Assembly (NCBI GenBank): GCA_009823395.1
Contig: CM020510.1
Coordinates: 19,036,773 to 19,100,772, forward strand
Origin: Thamnaconus septentrionalis
Lineage: Eukaryota > Chordata > Actinopteri > Tetraodontiformes > Monacanthidae
Reading direction: 5' to 3'
DNA: 64,000 bases
Positions 59,827-64,000 of this stretch are shown here, piece after piece. The notes beneath the pieces are model-generated. The model saw only the letters and a list, made by a program, of their open reading frames with translations. It ran no database searches and was not told where the DNA came from. A program made the translations under genes and the position numbers. The stretch's first letter is position 1. Each line of letters begins with the position of its first letter.

Positions 59827-61799
59827 TTTTTTTCTGAACTCCGAAGCATGGACGATGCTTTTATGCAGTTGTTAATCCTCATTCTTTTGCGAGACACAGT
59901 GTGTGTGCCCATTTGTTCTCGGCCAGTTGGGGTTCCGGGCACGATCATGCTCTGCGCTTCTAATTATTCCCCCACAACGCTGTCTGGTGAAAAAAAAAAA
60001 AAACTCAATAATTGAATGTGCAGACGAAGAACAGATGAAATCCACGCCATCTCTGTCCGGTCAGAATGTTTAAAAAAAAAAAAAAAAAATGTCTGTGGGC
60101 AGTATTTTTAAGGAGCTTGTTTTGCCCTCCTGTCGCTGAAGAACAGGAAATGGCTGCTGGATAATGGCTGTCTGCCCTGGACTGCCCTTGTCATTTCACC
60201 TTTCTTTTCTGTTTTTTCCCCTTTTTTTTTTTTTTACTGTTGCTGTTCTCTGTTTATTGCAGAAACCTGCAGCCTAGCATCCCGTAGTCACCCGCCCACC
60301 CCCAACCCTCCGCCCCCTGTTCTTCTGGCATCGACATCAACATTGTCTGGGCATTCTGATACAGAATTCAATTTCGCAAGTTTATTGTCCTGTTTTTTTT
60401 GTGTTTTTTTGTTGGTTGTTGTCGTCGTTGTTGTCTCTCCCCTGTCTGTGACGGGTGGAATGTATAAAGGAAACATCCCGGTTTTGAAAGGAGCAAAACT
60501 CACTCACACACTCACTCCTCCCCTAACTCTGTGCTTACGGAGGTTGTGTAAATGTAAAAAAATAAATAAATAAAAAATAAATGTTGTCAGTCAAACTGCT
60601 TTAGCGGGCAGCCACTGTGACTGTGAAAGTGATTTGGATTTAATTAATTACCCTCCATGGCTTATGTAAAGTTCATATTTCCCTGTTTAGACACAGAGTT
60701 TGAGAATCAATCAACTGAGTAATGGAAAAGGTAATCGGCTACGTGGACGCTCACAACGGAGCCGCATCCTGGCAGAATACAAACTGTGTCGTTGCCGCCT
60801 CGCAACCAGTGCGTTTTTTTTTTTTAATTAATGAATTTATTCGTTTTTGCCAAAACGCTGCACCGTACTTGCCAAACACTTGTACCGCAAACAAGCGGAC
60901 GGCTAGAGCGTGCTATGAGCTTTTCTTCCGCCGCCGCGGCTCGCCGTCGTCGCCGCTCCGGAGGAAATATTCTTTTCAGGGTGCGAGTGTGAGGTTGGCG
61001 CCGAGTTCTCCCGACGCGGCTTTGAAGCCGAGAATCGACCCTCAGCATTGTCTGACACAAAGACGGGAGACATCCCCCCAGCGTTGTGTTTGAACTCCTG
61101 AAATCAGGGCAAACATCAACGGCGTTGCAACGCAGATTTCTTGTTATTTCATCAGGGCGACCACCTCTCGGACAAAGACGGGGCCGCGTCGATCGACTTG
61201 GGCAGGGTTCCAGGAAGTTGAAGGCGTTGGGCAGAAGAAATACCTGTGGTTCTTCCACTTCTGTGTTAGTGTTACACTTCTTTGGGGAATTGAGAAATTC
61301 AAGGTGCAACGCATTTGTTTTCATTTATTTAACAAAGTCCTGTGCTGGAAATATATAAAACATTCAGTGAGTTTCGTTTTCGCGGCTCACTCGCCTTAAC
61401 TTCCGATCTCTGACATCTTCCACTGCGGCGGTGAAGCAGCCTAGCGTAACCTTACGGGTCTTCTTTCACCAACAGCTTGTGTTCTTGACATCAAAGAGAA
61501 ATAGAGCCTAAGTAATCAACGCTGAAATGCAAGCATAGGAGCGGCTAGAACGTTAGCACTTCACATGGCATGTGAGTCGCTTAACAAGCTAATGGAATTT
61601 AGCTTTAGCAAAGGACACTGCATATAAGTAACACAAGACGGCCCACAATCATTACGGATGTTAGCTGCTAGCATGCTAAAAGTAGTGCCGATTGCCGAAC
61701 ACAAAGAAAACACACGAGACGGCCGTGCCATACATTCATATTTTCCCTGATTATTATGATGATTATTTCCGTCACCCAACAGTAAATACTGTTGCATGC

Positions 61800-61922
61800 A
61801 GATAATATATTATCCGTGCAAATGGGAATTTTTTTGGTTTTGTTTTGTTTTGTTTTTTTGAATACGCCGTTTTCAAAAATGTGCAGTTTCAAAAAAAAAA
61901 TCTGTATCCATGTAAACGGCCC
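61800..61922. mobile_element. Possible MITE end fragment
   Basis: ATCCATGTAAACGGCCCC at the right edge resembles the termini of a fish MITE family ending in GTAAACGNCCCC. The GT-rich T run before it has no matching left terminus in the window. Confidence 0.35.
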
Positions 61923-62799
61923 CATAGACAAATCAAGCTCAGGCGATCTTGAGTTTGTTTAAAATAAACTGGTGGGTCCAATGTTTATTGGGGCATTTTG
62001 TATGTGTATGTCCTTTTGCTATAAATTAGGACGAGGTCGAGGTCGAGGTCTTTTTCTAACGTTGCCCTGTCAGACCGGGGAGCACGCGTCTTTACCAGTG
62101 ATGCTGACAACTTTTCTGAGGGGGTTGTGGGGATTATGACAGACCCCTTACGGCTGTGGCGGCGCCGCTTATTCATCCTCTCCCAGGAAGCAGCGCATTC
62201 ACCCCGCCGCCCTCGGGCAGCCGCTTAGTGGCGTAGCAACATGTCAAAACATGAGTCATTTCAATTAGAAATGCAGAAACATGCAGCTTAAAAAAAAAAA
62301 GAAATCGCCGTCTCGTGCTTCCATGAGCCGATTAAATTTTACATGTGATTATCCGGCAATTTGCTGTTTGTGTAAATCAAAAGTGCAATTGTGATGGAAA
62401 AATATGGTCCTTTGAAAGTGGGAGCTGTTTGACATTCTGTGTGCATGGGCAATAAACCATTTATTAGCATCTTATGTCGAAAGCCATTTTATGTTATTTG
62501 AAGGTATTTTTTTAATATTTCAATTTTCAATGTATTAGATTTACATAAGATGAGTGAACAGCAGCAAAGTTCAGTGTTGCTCTCCCTCTTTCTTTCGATC
62601 TTTCCATCTTCCTATCCAAACTTTCCTCTTAGAATTTTAGCACAGCTATGTTGACCCCAAAAATATGCTATTGGCATAAGAAAAAGACAAAGGTAAAACT
62701 TAACATAGAGGTGTATTAAGAACAAAGTATAACCTCTTAATGAATTTATTTCAAAATATGAAACGATTTTAGATTTGATTATTTTTTTAGTTCCAGATG

Positions 62800-62940
62800 T
62801 AATCAGCTTGTGGTGCTGCTGATGTGCGGGTTGCTGTGACAGCAGCCTGCAGCTCTTCTGTCATCGTAGTGACAACAACCGCTTGTGTCCTCAGTGGGGT
62901 TCAGGTCTGGCCAGTACGCCGACCAAGCAAACAAAAGAAC
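62800..62940 (-). pseudogene. Tc1-like transposase scrap with PDLNPxE motif
   Basis: The minus strand reads WSAYWPDLNPTED, matching the ..SPDLNPIE.. segment that precedes the last catalytic residue of Tc1-like transposases. A frameshift and loss of similarity follow immediately. It may belong to the same dead element as the scrap at 63200-63337. Confidence 0.45.
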
Positions 62941-63199
62941 GCAATGGTCGTTTTCGGTGCACTGGGCAGGTGTAAAGTCCTGCTAGTGAAGAATTGGTAA
63001 TTGCAGTTTAATTATGGGAATTGAATCATCAAATAAATGTCATGTTTTTCTAAATAAGTTAAAGGTATGCTTTCTTCCATATAATGAAGGGAAAAATAAT
63101 TCCTTCTTTATACTGTATAGTATCACAGCTGTGATTAGTTGCTATTTTTTCTTTACTGTAATGATACATTGTCACACATTGTTTTACTTCTTGCTGGTT

Positions 63200-63337
63200 G
63201 CTTTTTTGAAATGCCTTCTTAAGGTCTGGCCACAAGATCTTAATCTGACTCCAATCAGTCATTTTGATTTGTCTTCTCCTTAATTCTGCAGCCGCTTGTG
63301 TGGTCAGGTCGCTGCTCCGCTGCATGATCCGACACAT
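63200..63337 (-). pseudogene. Tc1-like transposase scrap (LWPDLKKAF region)
   Basis: The minus-strand frame contains WSQIKILWPDLKKAFQKSNQ, similar to the PIEMLWWDLKRAVH block of Tc1-like transposases. The frame has lost the PDLNP part and the catalytic glutamate position reads as lysine, so it is inactive. Confidence 0.5.
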
Positions 63338-64000
63338 TTAGTGATAAGCTTGCGGTGGATGGACATCATTTGATGGTTTGGGTTCATTGGGATGCTCAAT
63401 GCCAGACGGTTTCCACTTCCCGAAGCAAGTTAAGCACCGTTTTTTTTTTTGGGGGGTAGGGTTGAATAATTGCTGCATGCATGTGTGTGTCTGTGTGTGA
63501 TACTCTGGGCTACAATCCATAGGCTTCCCAGAACGCCTGGGAATATAAAATGATAAGATAAAAATAAACCTTGCAATGTCAGTGTTTCCTATATTTTAAT
63601 GATTAAGCACATTGTCTAAAGTAAAGGTGGTCTCTATATTATTATATTTCTGCCCTGCCCTTCCTTTTATGGGAGAAGGAAAAAAAAATCATGTTTTATG
63701 ACTCTTCTTCAGTTTCTTTGTCTGGCTAGAAAAGAAAGCATTTGTCAGGCCCTAAAAAAAAAAAGGGAGAACTGACAACCTCTATCAATATTCATGAAAC
63801 ACATTCATTAATCATCCGTGGTTCACAAATATATATATTTATCAGGATTCATTCGAAGTCTTGAGTTACAATCAAATGGGAAACTTAGAAAATAAATGTA
63901 TTATAATTATTGAGTGATTTATGATAATTTGGGGATTCAGTGTCAGAGGGCCAAGGCGTGTTACTGTTTTTGTGCGTGAGTCACGCCTCCCTCCCTTGTT

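Larger units (their letters stand above)
51310..64000 (+). other. grik4 intron continuing beyond the window (at least 12.7 kb)
   Basis: Begins with GTAAGC. It contains TA and CA microsatellites in a foldback (51816-51979), a retroelement tail (55378-55497), two hAT-like family A copies (57460-58165, 58909-59533), CA runs (58601-58636, 58724-58775), a TTC run (59778-59826) and Tc1-like debris (62800-62940, 63200-63337). The next grik4 exon was not found. The intervals 52050-55200, 55500-57450 and 59850-62780 show no recognisable gene; 60900-61200 is locally CpG-rich. Confidence 0.8.

Noticed and set aside
60824..61324. 166-codon minus-strand open frame in a CpG-rich patch
   Set aside because: Arginine-rich composition is explained by CGC/CGG content. 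No recognised domain and no splice or promoter support.
1..64000. Bacterial-type systems (operons, CRISPR arrays, defence islands)
   Set aside because: Spliced vertebrate exons, microsatellites and fish transposons show this is animal nuclear DNA. No spaced direct-repeat array or operon-like frame cluster is present.

Overview
The window is vertebrate nuclear DNA, most likely from a teleost fish. Its only recognisable gene is a piece of grik4 (kainate-type ionotropic glutamate receptor subunit GluK4/KA1) on the + strand. Five consecutive internal coding exons can be placed exactly: 9274-9438, 14115-14212, 38896-39061, 47610-47788 and 51256-51309. Every junction is AG|exon|GT, and the reading phase is continuous across all four introns. 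Together they encode about 221 residues of the extracellular amino-terminal (LIVBP-like) domain. The signal-peptide exon, the rest of the amino-terminal domain, the ligand-binding domain and the membrane segments are not in the window; the gene continues past the right edge and must also begin to the left of 9274.

Everything else is intron or upstream sequence (introns of 4.7, 24.7, 8.5 and 3.5 kb, plus at least 12.7 kb after the last exon). No second protein-coding gene, structural RNA gene, CRISPR array or bacterial-type operon could be supported. The most gene-like non-coding stretch is a CpG-rich, first-exon-like block at about 2200-2553 ending in a strong GTGAGT donor. It could be a 5' non-coding exon or promoter of grik4 or of a nested transcript.

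The introns hold a dense collection of fish transposable elements, many with terminal inverted repeats (TIRs) and target-site duplications (TSDs) that can be read directly. They include a pogo-like element with a transposase remnant (8478-9073), a TTAA-flanked foldback element with THAP-domain remnants (24090-24903), and hAT-like elements (3754, 15748, 32046). There are three copies of one larger hAT-like family (37811-38606, 57460-58165 inverted, 58909-59533), tRNA-derived SINEs (8081, 28671, 41849, 45620), Tc1-like transposase debris (28315, 62800, 63200) and several small MITEs. One MITE ends 42 bp before the acceptor of the second exon. Nested insertions give relative ages: a hAT inside an older LINE-like repeat, and a Tc1-type MITE inside an old SINE.

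I found no convincing new multi-gene system. The best leads are the promoter-like block, the THAP foldback element, a hairpin repeat carrying a partial hammerhead-like core, a 14-bp perfect hairpin built from a repeated GTGACAGGTGACA word, and the MITE next to a splice acceptor. Family names for repeats rest on remembered fish consensus sequences; the TIR, TSD and frame statements are read from the sequence.
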